5,068 bases of DNA from Nitrospirota bacterium (lineage in GTDB: Bacteria > Nitrospirota > Nitrospiria > Nitrospirales > Nitrospiraceae): assembly GCA_016235225.1 (NCBI GenBank), contig JACRLS010000206.1, positions 1 to 5,068 on the forward strand, given 5' to 3'. A model generated the notes under the pieces. The model ran no database searches and was not told the origin of the DNA. It worked only from the letters and a program-made list of their open reading frames with translations. Below, one piece after another: positions 4,891-5,068 of this stretch. A program made the position numbers and the translations under genes. Positions within the stretch are counted from its first letter, which is position 1. The number at the start of each line of letters is the position of its first letter.

Positions 4891-5068
4891 TTACTTTTTA
4901 GGCTTTGCCTTCGATGGGCTGTGGATCCTGGCTTCGAGACGCAGATCGTTGCCGAGACGAGTCACGTTGGGAGGCGCCAGCAACAGGGCCTGGGCGAGAC
5001 TCGGCGAGGTGCCGCCGATCACGCCCACCGCATCGCGTCCACCGAGCAGCTTCGGAGCGACATACAAC
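4891..5068 (-). CDS. ribD: RibD riboflavin biosynthesis protein, C-terminal end (partial)
   Basis: Only the last 58 residues are present, ending at the TAA at 4893-4891; the gene runs off the right edge. RibD deaminates and then reduces the pyrimidine intermediate made from GTP in flavin synthesis, in the cytoplasm. The visible part belongs to the reductase domain: VAPKLLGGRDA, a loop GVIGGTSPS and the closing strand RLGNDLRLEARI are typical of the RibD C-terminus. It ends in a Lys/Pro-rich tail (SPSKAKPKK). The deaminase domain and its zinc motif are outside the window. A stand-alone reductase of the same fold is possible but less likely. It converges with the four-helix protein gene. Confidence 0.85.
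   Translation of the reverse strand, partial: LYVAPKLLGGRDAVGVIGGTSPSLAQALLLAPPNVTRLGNDLRLEARIHSPSKAKPKK

Overview
This is a GC-rich bacterial window (by eye, not computed). The protein style, above all a four-helix membrane module joined to a CxxC...CxxC tail, fits a Nitrospira-like (Nitrospirota) organism or another environmental Gram-negative. That placement is inference. No phage, plasmid or CRISPR hallmark is visible. One mobile element is cut by the left edge.

Layout. Bases 1-138 (minus) are the 5' end of a group II intron, best matching class IIC, whose catalytic core and any maturase lie beyond the left edge. It sits 6 bases past a stem-loop (145-175) that contains the stop codon of the next gene. 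That gene (165-1748, minus) encodes a membrane diguanylate cyclase with a periplasmic sensor region, a PAS domain and a GGEEF active site. A mostly non-coding gap follows, with one terminator-like hairpin (1953-1993). Next come tRNA-Arg(CCU) (2044-2120, plus) and a single-domain PilZ protein (2152-2553, minus). The PilZ gene diverges from an ABC-transporter ATPase of the ModF/COG1119 type (2711-3535, plus). Convergent with that is a small gene (3573-3836, minus) that has a perfect Shine-Dalgarno and a short FlgM-like motif.

The gap 3837-4229 holds a foldable leader element (3868-3921) upstream of the small gene. It also holds a tandem 16-bp repeat (4133-4164) just upstream of a 196-residue four-helix membrane protein (4230-4820, plus) with two CxxC pairs. 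The 3' end of ribD (4891-5068, minus) closes the window.

How they fit together. The cyclase can make c-di-GMP and the PilZ protein can bind it, so the left half has a second-messenger theme, although the two genes are not one operon. The four-helix protein looks like a sensor reduced to its membrane module and a metal-site-like tail. The best candidates for something undescribed are that protein, the tandem repeat and Shine-Dalgarno-hairpin arrangement in front of it, and the structured leader of the small gene. All were inferred by reading alone, with no searches or folding runs.
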